Part shown: positions 1 to 7,022 of the stretch, one piece after another
Numbering within the stretch: the stretch's first letter is position 1
Layout of the letters: every line of letters starts with the position of its first letter
Notes under the pieces: model-generated
What the model was told of the DNA's origin: nothing
Seen by the model: only the letters and a program-made list of their open reading frames with translations
The model's database searches: none
Made by a program: the position numbers and the translations under genes
Assembly (NCBI GenBank): GCA_900314345.1
Contig: OMUX01000191.1
Coordinates: 1-12,249, forward strand
DNA length: 12,249 bases
Reading direction: 5' to 3'
Source of the DNA: an uncultured Erysipelotrichaceae bacterium
Lineage (GTDB): Bacteria > Bacillota_I > Bacilli_A > Erysipelotrichales > Erysipelotrichaceae

Positions 1-249
1 ACCTATGGTGCATGTGCTCTTGCAGGTCTGTTTGCCTGGGTCATGGCTGACCGCACTGCGCCGGACAATCACCGGAATTTCATCCGTGTGCTGGCTTTTA
101 CCGGCATTGCCTTTGTGTGGCTGATGGCCATTACACTGGCTGCCAACTTCACTGCCTACAGAGGCCTGCCGTCAGTTTTCATGAGCATTCTCATCCTGCT
201 GCCCTACGGGCTTGGACTGGGACTGCTTGTGGAGAAACTGTTCCGCTAA
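1..249 (+). CDS. Partial integral membrane protein, C-terminal 82 residues
   Basis: An open frame runs in from the left edge (no stop upstream) and ends at TAA 247-249, so only the last 82 residues are visible and the true start lies outside. The fragment is very hydrophobic: residues about 1-16, 28-50 and 57-77 look like three membrane helices, with a short polar loop (ADRTAPDNHRN) between the first two and a charged end EKLFR. No family motif can be read from so short a piece. The stop is 21 bases before the GH32 start with no terminator between, so the two genes are probably co-transcribed. By position a sugar (sucrose) transporter would make sense, but that is inference from context only; another multipass membrane protein is equally possible. 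Confidence 0.7.
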   Translation, partial: TYGACALAGLFAWVMADRTAPDNHRNFIRVLAFTGIAFVWLMAITLAANFTAYRGLPSVFMSILILLPYGLGLGLLVEKLFR

Positions 250-270
250 GGGAAAGGAAGAAAAAACATC

Positions 271-1731
271 ATGAAGGAATGGACAAGAGAAGAACGCTAC
301 CGCATCCTGAAGGACCCCGAGGAAATCAGGGAACTGCATGAAAGGATCAAGGAATCCCCTTACCGTCAGACATTCCATGTCCAGCCGGTGACGGGACTGT
401 TGAATGACCCCAACGGCTTCCTGCACTACAACGGGGTATGGCATCTGTTCTATCAATGGTGTCCCTGGGGTGCCGTGCACGGGCTGAAGTACTGGTACCA
501 TGTCGAGTCCAAGGATCTTGTCACATGGAAGAACATCGGCACCGCCATCCGTCCGGATACGGAGTATGACAACAAGGGGGCCTACAGCGGCAGTGCACTG
601 GTCACCAATGACGGTCTGTATCTCTACTACACCGGCAACCACCGGGACGAAAACTGGAACCGGACACCGTTCACCTGCATTGCCAAGCTCGATGACAACG
701 GGACCGTGGACAAGGCAAAGTATCCTCTGTTTGGCCCGCAGAACGGCTATACAGAACATCAGAGAGATCCGAAGATCATCTTCCGCAGGAATGTGCGGAA
801 GTACAACATCATCATCGGCGGCCAGAATGAACAGCATAAAGGCAGATGCCTGGTGTATGAATCCGACCGTCCGGATTCCGGGTGGTATTTCAAAGGTGAG
901 CTGAAGGTACCTGGATATGAGGACTTCGGCGACATGTGGGAATGTCCTTCCATTGAGCAGATCGACGGCAAGGATGTGCTCATCTTCTGCCCGCAGCACA
1001 TTACCCTGCCGGACCGTGGGGAAGCGAAGAACCACAACGGCTACATCATCGGTTCCATGGACTGGGGCATGCTGACGTTCACCCCTGACGGTTCCTTCCA
1101 TGAGCTGGACTTTGGCTTTGACTCCTATGCCGCAGAATGTGCCGCAAGGCTGCATCAGTGGGATGAAGGCGTGCTGATTGCCTGGATGGGACTGCCGGAC
1201 AGCAGCTATCCCACAGATGAAGAGGACTGGAGCGGATGTCTGACATTGCCAAGAAGACTGCGTGTCAGAAACAGAAGACTCATCCAGACACCATTGGAAG
1301 AACTGGTTGCCCTGAGGGACGGGGAAGCGGATCCTGCGGAAGGCATCCTGCCGGGAGCCTGTGAAATGGAACTCTTCAATGAAGAGGAACGTCTGGATCT
1401 CTCCCTGTTCAGCGACAGTGCCGGAGACGGCGGCATCCGGATCAGCTATGATCCCACCTCTAAGAAGATCATCGTGGACCGCAGCGGCTTATCCAGGAAG
1501 ATCAACACGGACATGGGCAATGTCCGTACAAGACCCCTGGAACACGGTTTGAATCACCTGCGCATCTTCATTGACCACAGCTCCGTGGAGATCTTCGTCA
1601 ATGACGGAGATGCGGTATTCTCCTCCAGGGTATTCCCCGCAGAAGAAGAACACTGCTTCACCTGCCGTACAAACGCCAGGATTCATATCTGGAATCTGAA
1701 GCCGGCAGTGAAGGATGACTTCGTTGTCTGA
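271..1731 (+). CDS. scrB: Sucrose-6-phosphate hydrolase (GH32 beta-fructosidase)
   Basis: 486 residues with no signal peptide, so cytoplasmic. GH32 enzymes cleave beta-fructosidic bonds; intracellular ones of this length normally hydrolyse sucrose-6-phosphate to glucose-6-phosphate and fructose. The five-bladed propeller motifs are intact: nucleophile D46 in LNDPNGF (44-50), YSGSA 105-109, transition-state D166 in QRDPK (164-168), and acid/base E224 in MWECP (222-226). AWMG (304-307) and LTLPRRL (324-330) follow. The C-terminal beta-sandwich module carries the typical SSVEIFVNDG stretch. GAVHG-LKYWYH (67-77) resembles the lactobacillal/streptococcal ScrB/SacA type. The ATG at 271 is preceded by GGAAAGGAAG and gives the normal N-terminus. 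An upstream membrane protein gene lies 21 bases away. Fructan or raffinose as substrate cannot be excluded from sequence, but lack of secretion argues for the phosphorylated or imported disaccharide. Confidence 0.93.
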   Translation: MKEWTREERYRILKDPEEIRELHERIKESPYRQTFHVQPVTGLLNDPNGFLHYNGVWHLFYQWCPWGAVHGLKYWYHVESKDLVTWKNIGTAIRPDTEYDNKGAYSGSALVTNDGLYLYYTGNHRDENWNRTPFTCIAKLDDNGTVDKAKYPLFGPQNGYTEHQRDPKIIFRRNVRKYNIIIGGQNEQHKGRCLVYESDRPDSGWYFKGELKVPGYEDFGDMWECPSIEQIDGKDVLIFCPQHITLPDRGEAKNHNGYIIGSMDWGMLTFTPDGSFHELDFGFDSYAAECAARLHQWDEGVLIAWMGLPDSSYPTDEEDWSGCLTLPRRLRVRNRRLIQTPLEELVALRDGEADPAEGILPGACEMELFNEEERLDLSLFSDSAGDGGIRISYDPTSKKIIVDRSGLSRKINTDMGNVRTRPLEHGLNHLRIFIDHSSVEIFVNDGDAVFSSRVFPAEEEHCFTCRTNARIHIWNLKPAVKDDFVV

Positions 1732-1742
1732 ATGACATAAGG

Positions 1743-1796
1743 AAAACCGGGATGGTTCTCTCATCCGTATGAGGATGAAGACCATTCCGGTTTTTC
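1743..1796. terminator. Bidirectional intrinsic terminator between convergent genes
   Basis: AAAACCGGGATGGT (1743-1756) pairs with ACCATTCCGGTTTT (1781-1794) apart from one G-U pair, with an inner TCATCC/GGATGA helix (1761-1766/1773-1778). T's follow on the + strand, and the AAAA at the left arm gives a U-run for the - strand. It lies between the GH32 gene (+) and the permease gene (-), so it can end both transcripts. Confidence 0.85.
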
Positions 1797-1829
1797 ATAT
1801 CTTTTTTCTTTTCCTGTCTAAGACCTGGC

Positions 1830-3188
1830 CTACATCCAGATCAGCCAGAGCAGCAGCCAGCCTGTGGTGACAGCTGCCAGGGTGAACGGAACACCGAGCT
1901 TCATGAATGTGGATGACTTGACCTCGTAGCCTTCCTTGTTCAGGATGCCGATGCCGGCGATGTTTGCGGAAGCACCGATCGGGGTGATATTGCCGCCCAG
2001 GGTTGCGCCGACAAGCAGGCCAAAGTACAGCAGGTTCGGGTTGACGGTGATGCCGCCTTTGGAAAGGGACTGGGCAACAACGGCAACAACCGGCAGCATC
2101 GTTGCGGTATACGGGATGTTGTCAATGAAGGCAGACAGAGCCACAGACATCCAGACGATGACGGAGTAGACAAGGAATACGGAACCGACCGTGCCATCAC
2201 CGGAAAGACCTGCGATTGCCTCACCGATCATCTCGATGATGCCGGCTCTTGTGATGCCGCCGATGACAACGAACAGACCGCAGAGAAGTGCGATGGTATA
2301 GTAGTCAATCTCCTTGAGAGCAGCACCGACAACCTTCGTGTTTCCATCCTTGATGGACTGACGGACCAGACCGATGATGAAGTAGATCATGCAGATGAGA
2401 CCGTTTGTGATATCCGGCTTGTAGAACTGGCCCGGTTTTGCATTGCTTGCATACGGAATGAAGGATGCGGCAATGAGGGTGACGATTGTCAGAACCAGCA
2501 GCCATGTCGGGAAGTAATCCTCGACCGGTGTCATGTCAGTAACCTTGATCTTGTCATTCTGCTTGCGGAACATGAAGATGATGATCATGGCCGCAAACAG
2601 TGCACCTGCCTCAGTGACCCAGAACATGCCGGGTTTTCCTTCACAGACGAAGAAGTCCATGAAGTCCAGGTTGGCAGCCTTGCCAAGCAGGATGGATGTT
2701 GTATCACCAACCAGGGTGGCAGCACCCTGCAGGTTGGAAGACAGGGAGATGCAGATGATCGGGGCAACCGGCGAGATGTTCAGCTTCTTGCAGGTAGCCA
2801 GGGCAACCGGGGCAACCATGAGGACGGTTGCGACGTTGTCGACGAATGCTGAGATGATGCCGGCAAACAGGGACAGTGCAACGACCATCCACTTCACGGA
2901 GCCGACCTTGGACATGATCAGATCAGACAGGCGGTTTGGCATCCTGGATTCAATGAAGAGATACACCGTGCCCATCGTACCGGCGATCATCATGATGACA
3001 TTCCAGTCGATCTCTTTCAGGGCATCCAGGAATGTATAGGAATATCCATCAAAGATTCCCAGGGATCCGATCAGGACGAAGATGACTGCCGAGCATACGG
3101 CAATGTAGGGTCTGAACTTCTGAAGCGTGAACATCAGAATGTACGTGACCGCAAACAGGATCAGTGTGGTAATGGTTAACGTTGACAT
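1830..3188 (-). CDS. ArsB/NhaD/CitMHS-type (IT superfamily) ion or anion permease
   Basis: 452 residues, strongly hydrophobic from end to end, cytoplasmic membrane. The protein is two homologous halves, as in the ion-transporter superfamily (SLC13, ArsB, NhaD, CitMHS): LKEIDWNVIMMIAG (57-70) is echoed by LKEIDYYTIALLCG (291-304), SAFVDN (113-118) by SAFIDN (352-357), and GAATLVGDTTS (155-165) by GGNITPIGASAN (398-409). The latter two motif pairs are the substrate/Na+-binding hairpins. A polar loop around 205-226 separates the halves. The start at 3188 has AAAGGG eight bases upstream on the - strand. Substrate (dicarboxylate, citrate, arsenite, Na+/H+ exchange) cannot be decided; no arsenic or citrate genes adjoin. 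It is the last gene of the leftward block, 180 bases after the HAD gene, and may have its own promoter. Confidence 0.88.
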   Translation of the reverse strand: MSTLTITTLILFAVTYILMFTLQKFRPYIAVCSAVIFVLIGSLGIFDGYSYTFLDALKEIDWNVIMMIAGTMGTVYLFIESRMPNRLSDLIMSKVGSVKWMVVALSLFAGIISAFVDNVATVLMVAPVALATCKKLNISPVAPIICISLSSNLQGAATLVGDTTSILLGKAANLDFMDFFVCEGKPGMFWVTEAGALFAAMIIIFMFRKQNDKIKVTDMTPVEDYFPTWLLVLTIVTLIAASFIPYASNAKPGQFYKPDITNGLICMIYFIIGLVRQSIKDGNTKVVGAALKEIDYYTIALLCGLFVVIGGITRAGIIEMIGEAIAGLSGDGTVGSVFLVYSVIVWMSVALSAFIDNIPYTATMLPVVAVVAQSLSKGGITVNPNLLYFGLLVGATLGGNITPIGASANIAGIGILNKEGYEVKSSTFMKLGVPFTLAAVTTGWLLLWLIWM

Positions 3189-3218
3189 TTGGTTTTCCCT
3201 TTCATGTAACTTTGAGCA

Positions 3219-3241
3219 ATGTCCGGCGCAGGCATGTCCGG
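3219..3241. repeat. Direct repeat ATGTCCGG x2, 15 bp period, permease leader
   Basis: ATGTCCGG occurs at 3219-3226 and again at 3234-3241, upstream of the permease start and downstream of its candidate promoter. Two short direct repeats could be a regulator site or may be chance; there is no other support. Confidence 0.35.
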
Positions 3242-3262
3242 ATGCAGCCGTCCTCGGAATAC

Positions 3263-3289
3263 ATTATCGGATTTTTCTGAATGTAACAA
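3263..3289 (-). promoter_or_regulatory. Candidate sigma-A promoter for the permease gene
   Basis: On the - strand TTGTTA (3284-3289) and GATAAT (3263-3268) are separated by 15 bases, about 75 bases upstream of the permease ATG. The -10 is good but the spacer is short. The rest of the 180-base gap (3189-3368) shows a small CAACAGTTG palindrome and no gene or clear terminator. Confidence 0.35.
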
Positions 3290-3368
3290 GCTTCAACTGA
3301 GAAGTTATGTATATCAGTGAACAACTGTTGAAAAACCAGAACAGGCCCTGATATTCTTTCTCCAGGCA

Positions 3369-4160
3369 TCAGATCAGATGATATTTCTTCATGGCCTTTG
3401 CAATGCCGTCTTCATTGATCGGTGATGTCACATCATCGGCATGTGCCTTGACATGGTCTTTTGCATTGCCCATGGCCACACCGATGCCTGCATACTCCAG
3501 CATCGTGATGTCATTGCCGCCATCCCCGAAGGCCATGCAGTCTTCCCTTGCAATGTCAAAGTGATCCAGCATCTTCTGCATGCCCGCCGGCTTGCCTCCG
3601 TCCTTGGGGATCATGTCCGGGAATTCATCCGTCCATCTTGCGCTTTTCATGCCTGGTGCATGTTCCAGGAATGCTTCATCCATTTCCGGAGGGATCCTGG
3701 GGCAGTACTGATAGGTGGCATGTGTATAGGCGCGTTCTGCATCAAGCACTTCCGGTATGTCCCTTTCCCTGCCAAGGGAGGCATAGTAGGCTCTCTGCTC
3801 TGGATTCTCACGGATCTCATATGCTTTGTCCAGTTCCAGCACGGAACACGGAAATGACTGTTCTTTCAGCCATGGAACAAGCACATGCAGGGTTTCTTCA
3901 TCAATCGGATGTTCGTAGAAGACACGCTTCTGTGCATCCATGCAGCACTGTCCGTTCAGCATCACATAGCCATCAAACGGAAACTCCTGGATGAAGCTGC
4001 ACAGCAGGGAAAGATGTACCGGCGGACGGCCGCTTGCAATGAAGAGCTTCATGCCTTTTTCATGCAGCAGATACAGTGCAGACTGAGCAGACTGCGGAAC
4101 ATCCTTTGTTTCAAAGTCCTGCAGCGTACCGTCGATATCAAAGAAGATGGCTCTGATCAT
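3369..4160 (-). CDS. Cof-type HAD-IIB hydrolase (sugar-phosphate/FMN phosphatase family)
   Basis: 263 residues when started at the ATG at 4160, which has GGAGG seven bases upstream; a longer frame to 4217 would start inside the preceding terminator and is rejected. Family members are soluble Mg2+-dependent phosphatases with broad activity on phosphosugars, FMN or PLP. Motif I is FFDIDGTL (6-13; nucleophile D8, acid/base D10), motif II is IASGR (41-45; S43), and motif III is the lysine in the IPKDGGKPAGM segment, typical of Cof proteins. Motif IV is GDGGND (212-217; D213 and D217 bind Mg2+). The cap between motifs II and III is the C2 (IIB) type by length. The gene follows phospho-sugar mutase on the same strand, separated by a terminator, so a link in sugar-phosphate metabolism is plausible but its substrate is unknown. 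Confidence 0.9.
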   Translation of the reverse strand: MIRAIFFDIDGTLQDFETKDVPQSAQSALYLLHEKGMKLFIASGRPPVHLSLLCSFIQEFPFDGYVMLNGQCCMDAQKRVFYEHPIDEETLHVLVPWLKEQSFPCSVLELDKAYEIRENPEQRAYYASLGRERDIPEVLDAERAYTHATYQYCPRIPPEMDEAFLEHAPGMKSARWTDEFPDMIPKDGGKPAGMQKMLDHFDIAREDCMAFGDGGNDITMLEYAGIGVAMGNAKDHVKAHADDVTSPINEDGIAKAMKKYHLI

Positions 4161-4183
4161 GGTGTATCCTCCGTTTCTTTTTG

Positions 4184-4214
4184 AAAAAGGAACTGCCGTT
4201 TCTGACAGTTCCTT
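4184..4214 (-). terminator. Intrinsic terminator after phospho-sugar mutase
   Basis: AAGGAACTG (4187-4195) and CAGTTCCTT (4206-4214) form a perfect 9-bp stem with a 10-base loop; on the - strand it is followed by five T's (4184-4188). It separates the mutase gene from the HAD gene and implies a separate or attenuated start for the latter. Confidence 0.85.
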
Positions 4215-4240
4215 CATGATAACATTGAATCTTCCTGAAA

Positions 4241-5968
4241 CTATTTCTTGAGTTCTTCTGCCCAGGCAGCCAGCTTTTCAACTCTTGCCTTGCATTCTTC
4301 CATCGTGCCGCCGTGGATCAGGATGTAGACCTTGATCTTCGGTTCTGTTCCGGAAGGACGGACGATGAGCTTGGAGCCATCCTCGAAGACATATTCGAGC
4401 ACGTTGGAATCAACCAGTTCCATCTTTGTCTCAGTGCCATCCACCAGGTTCTTTGCGATGCCCGGCTTGTAATCCTTGTATACAGCAACCTTCTCGCCGG
4501 CGATTTCCTTGAGCGGTTCCTCACGCAGCTTCTTCATGAGGTTAGCCATCTTCTCCAGACCATCCAGGCCCGGCATGACAAGGTTCAGGGTCTTTTCTGC
4601 ATAGTTGCCGTACTTTGCATACAGAGCCTTGAGCGCCTGGTACAGCGTCATGCCCTGGTCTGCATACCAAGCAGCCATTTCCGTGAGCAGCAGGCAGGCC
4701 GTTACAGCATCCTTGTCGCGCACATAGTCGCCGACCATGTAGCCATAGGATTCCTCGAAGCTCCAGATAACATGCTCGTCTGTTGCAGCTTCCAGGATGT
4801 TCTTCTTCTCAGCCATGAACTTGAAACCCGTGAAGGTGTCGTACATCTTCACACCGTTTGCCTCGGCAATCTTCCTTGTCATGTCCGTGGACACGATGGA
4901 CTTGAGGGCTACCGGATTTGCCGGCATCTTTCCGTTGCGCTTCAGAGCGCCGATGTAGTAGTCAAGGAACAGGGATCCTGTCTGGTTGCCGGTGATCGGG
5001 ATGAACTTTCCTTCATCATCCTTCACCATGACACCGACACGGTCAGAATCCGGATCGGAGCCGAGGATGAAGTCTGCGCCGACCTGGTTTGCCAGATCAA
5101 CAGCGAGATAGAAGCCTTCCGGATTCTCCGGGTTCGGGGACTCCACGGTCGGGAAGTCGCCGTCAATGACCATCTGACGCGGTTCACAGAACAGGTTCTT
5201 CACGCCGTCTCTGCGCAGTGCTTCCGGGATCAGCTTGTAGCCGCAGCCATGGAACGGTGTATAGACAACCTTGAATGTATTGCGGATCTTCTTTACAAGT
5301 GCGGAGTCATTGGACATTGCCATGACATTGGCAAGGAACTTTTCATCTGTCTCTGTGGACATGATGGTGATCTTTCCAGCCTTGACTGCTTCATCAAACG
5401 GTACTTCCTTGATGCCGTCGAAGATGTCGATCTCGCTCATCTTCCTGGCAACCATGTCTGCGTGCTGCGGCGGCAGCTGGGCACCATCCTCCCAGTAGAC
5501 CTTGTAGCCGTTGTAGGCAGCCGGGTTATGGCTGGCGGTGACGTTGATGCCGGCGATGCAGCCGTACTCACGGACAGCGAAGCTGACTTCCGGGGTAGGT
5601 CTGAGGGCATCGAAGATGCGTACCGGGATGCCGTTTGCGGCAAGCACTTCAGCAGCAGCGTGGGCAAACTCTTCGGAATGGTTGCGGCAGTCAAAGTCAA
5701 CGGCAACACCCTTGGCGGCAGCTTCCGGTCCTTCATTGAGGATCACTTCGGCAAAGGCCTGGGTAGCCCACTTGATGACATGCACATTCATGTTGTGCAG
5801 ACCGACATGCATGGTTCCGCGCAGTCCGGCAGTGCCGAACTCCAGCGGGCCGTAGAAACGCTCTTCGATCTCCTTGGGATCATCAGCGATGGACCTGAGC
5901 TCAGCCTTTTCTTCCTCGCTCAAAGCCGGTGAAGCAAGCCACTTCTGATACTCTTCCTGATAAGACAT
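4241..5968 (-). CDS. pgcA: Phospho-sugar mutase / alpha-phosphoglucomutase
   Basis: 575 residues from the ATG at 5968, which has AGGAGG five bases upstream; the frame extends to 5998 but that ATG has no ribosome binding site. Interconverts glucose-1-phosphate and glucose-6-phosphate (or mannose phosphates) through a phosphoserine enzyme, cytoplasmic, supplying UDP-glucose and glycogen/cell wall precursors. Key sites are all present: FGTAGLRG (44-51), the catalytic serine S146 in TASHNP (144-149), the Mg2+ loop DPDSDR (305-310), the sugar-binding FEESYGY motif followed by VRDKDAV, and the C-terminal phosphate-binding RPSGTEPK. Length matches the Bacillota PgcA type rather than shorter PMM/GlmM enzymes, which is why phosphoglucomutase is preferred. 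Transcribed leftward from its own likely promoter and closed by a hairpin terminator. Confidence 0.94.
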   Translation of the reverse strand: MSYQEEYQKWLASPALSEEEKAELRSIADDPKEIEERFYGPLEFGTAGLRGTMHVGLHNMNVHVIKWATQAFAEVILNEGPEAAAKGVAVDFDCRNHSEEFAHAAAEVLAANGIPVRIFDALRPTPEVSFAVREYGCIAGINVTASHNPAAYNGYKVYWEDGAQLPPQHADMVARKMSEIDIFDGIKEVPFDEAVKAGKITIMSTETDEKFLANVMAMSNDSALVKKIRNTFKVVYTPFHGCGYKLIPEALRRDGVKNLFCEPRQMVIDGDFPTVESPNPENPEGFYLAVDLANQVGADFILGSDPDSDRVGVMVKDDEGKFIPITGNQTGSLFLDYYIGALKRNGKMPANPVALKSIVSTDMTRKIAEANGVKMYDTFTGFKFMAEKKNILEAATDEHVIWSFEESYGYMVGDYVRDKDAVTACLLLTEMAAWYADQGMTLYQALKALYAKYGNYAEKTLNLVMPGLDGLEKMANLMKKLREEPLKEIAGEKVAVYKDYKPGIAKNLVDGTETKMELVDSNVLEYVFEDGSKLIVRPSGTEPKIKVYILIHGGTMEECKARVEKLAAWAEELKK

Positions 5969-6015
5969 TATCTCCTCCTGTTGTCTTGTTCCGTTCATGA
6001 CGGATTTCCATTCTT

Positions 6016-6024
6016 ATGATAGCA
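6016..6024 (-). promoter_or_regulatory. Candidate extended -10 promoter for phospho-sugar mutase
   Basis: TGCTATCAT on the - strand is an extended -10 (TGn-TATCAT) about 48 bases upstream of the mutase ATG. No convincing -35 is seen at 16-18 bases because a small hairpin occupies that place. Confidence 0.35.
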
Positions 6025-6043
6025 CAGCCCCTGCTGTGTTTTT
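6021..6043 (+). terminator. Small hairpin at the end of the sce7726 gene
   Basis: CACAGC (6023-6028) pairs with GCTGTG (6033-6038) around a 4-base loop, and on the + strand five T's follow (6039-6043). As a classic terminator it points rightward, against the direction of the neighbouring genes; in the leftward direction the stem lacks a U-tract. It may still mark the 3' end of the leftward operon, or block antisense transcription. Confidence 0.4.
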
Positions 6044-6711
6044 CACTTCAATGTTTTTCTTTGCCTCTGTGATGCCTTCTTTGCACTCTTCCTTCTGCGC
6101 TTGTGCTTTCCGTTTGCCTTGCGCCATGCATTGATCTCATCAAAGATCAATGTATAGTCACGGTCCATCAGAATCTCACACAACAGCGGCTTCAGTACTT
6201 CCGGTTTCACCTTCTCCAGGATCCTTTCCTGTACAAAGGCCTTGGATTTCTCCTTGTATGCAGGAAGCTGACATGCTTCCTGGATTTTCACAAGCTCGGG
6301 ACGCCAGAGAACCTGAATCTGTTTCTGCAGCGTGCATTCCGGATTGGCTTCCGGTTCCCTGACGACATAGAAGTCCATTCTGTCCTGCCAGATTTCCACG
6401 GACAGGATGCCCCAGTACCATGGCACATGATCCTTCGCACTGGCGGCATGTGTGGATCCCACAACCAGCCAGTTGAAGTCATACCATGCATCATAGTCCT
6501 TCACCTGCCGGGCAAGTCTTGCATAGGTATCCGCATCAGACTTGATCTCGATGCCATAGAGGGCAGAGGGTGTGACCATGACGGCATCCGCACGGGAATC
6601 CCCGATGTTCTTCTCCTCAAGGATGCGCATCGTGCCGTACTTTTCTTCCAGAAAATCAAACAATGGTTCACGGATGTCCGCATCGTGCAGGACGTGTTCG
6701 TTTTCCTTCAT
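6043..6711 (-). CDS. sce7726-family protein, PD-(D/E)XK-like nuclease fold candidate
   Basis: 222 residues. The first ~100 residues match what I know of sce7726 proteins: an N-terminal DADIREPLFDFL helix, then RADAVMV (40-46; D42), GIEIKSDADT (53-62; E55, K57), an RLARQV-KDYDAWYDF helix (65-79), and WLVVGSTHA (81-89). D42 with E55-x-K57 has the order of a PD-(D/E)XK nuclease active site; E32/E33 could be the upstream acidic residue. The C-terminal half is less conserved and ends in a strongly basic tail (KHKRRRKSAKKASQRQRK, from about 202), suggesting nucleic acid binding. Cytoplasmic, no signal peptide. The start overlaps the stop of the preceding gene (TGATG at 6709-6713), so translation is probably coupled. 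Nuclease activity and role are unproven; members of the family often occur in accessory regions. Confidence 0.75.
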   Translation of the reverse strand: MKENEHVLHDADIREPLFDFLEEKYGTMRILEEKNIGDSRADAVMVTPSALYGIEIKSDADTYARLARQVKDYDAWYDFNWLVVGSTHAASAKDHVPWYWGILSVEIWQDRMDFYVVREPEANPECTLQKQIQVLWRPELVKIQEACQLPAYKEKSKAFVQERILEKVKPEVLKPLLCEILMDRDYTLIFDEINAWRKANGKHKRRRKSAKKASQRQRKTLK

Positions 6712-7019
6712 CAGTTCAGTCTGGGGTCTTCCTCCCCTTCGTGCCAGAAAGATTCATCCGCAAACAGCTTTTGCAGGCTCTTCTTGAACAATTCTGCACT
6801 TTTTGCATATTCCGGCACTTCCTTCATGCCCTGATAGGAAGACACGGCAAGCAGTGATACCGTGCGGAGCAGATCCTCCGGGGTCAGCTGTTCTCCGGTA
6901 TGCAGGAACAGCTGCTGGTGGTCCACGGTAGGATCCACCAGAAGCTCCACATGATGCGGGCTCTTCCTGACATCCTCTTCCGTGACTTTCCTTTCTTCCT
7001 GAATCCTGTAGATGTTCAT
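6711..7019 (-). CDS. Hypothetical 102-residue protein, middle gene of the operon
   Basis: Unrecognised. 102 residues, soluble, no signal peptide or membrane segment, mildly acidic with a likely strand-rich N-terminal half (MNIYRIQEERKV...HHVELLVDP) and helices from about 46 on (TPEDLLRTVSLLAVSS, EYAKSAELFKKSLQKLF). AAGGG lies seven bases before the ATG, inside the end of the upstream gene, whose stop is only 3 bases away. Its own stop overlaps the next ATG. This tight packing between a secreted protein and an sce7726 protein supports a real, translated gene. A small partner or regulator of the nuclease-like protein is possible; no direct evidence. Confidence 0.7.
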   Translation of the reverse strand: MNIYRIQEERKVTEEDVRKSPHHVELLVDPTVDHQQLFLHTGEQLTPEDLLRTVSLLAVSSYQGMKEVPEYAKSAELFKKSLQKLFADESFWHEGEEDPRLN

Positions 7020-7022
7020 CGC

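Noticed and set aside
172..1155. 327-codon open frame on the - strand opposite the GH32 gene
   Set aside because: Shadow frame; the + strand carries all GH32 catalytic residues and the frame has no own promoter or family motif.
3300..3368. Terminator after the HAD gene (CAGGGCCTG region followed by TTTTT on the - strand)
   Set aside because: No stem longer than four or five pairs could be made; too weak to claim.
4161..4217. Longer N-terminus for the HAD protein
   Set aside because: The extra codons lie in the mutase terminator hairpin; GGAGG sits correctly before the ATG at 4160, and FFDIDGTL then begins at residue 6 as usual.
4313..5932. 539-codon open frame on the + strand opposite the phospho-sugar mutase
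   Set aside because: Antisense shadow of a clearly conserved gene with full catalytic motifs; no ribosome binding site or recognisable domain, and the terminator at 4184-4214 and the codon pattern fit the - strand gene.
6103..6834. 243-codon + strand frame opposite the sce7726 gene
   Set aside because: Overlaps two tightly coupled - strand genes with good starts; composition looks like a reverse translation product, with no motif.
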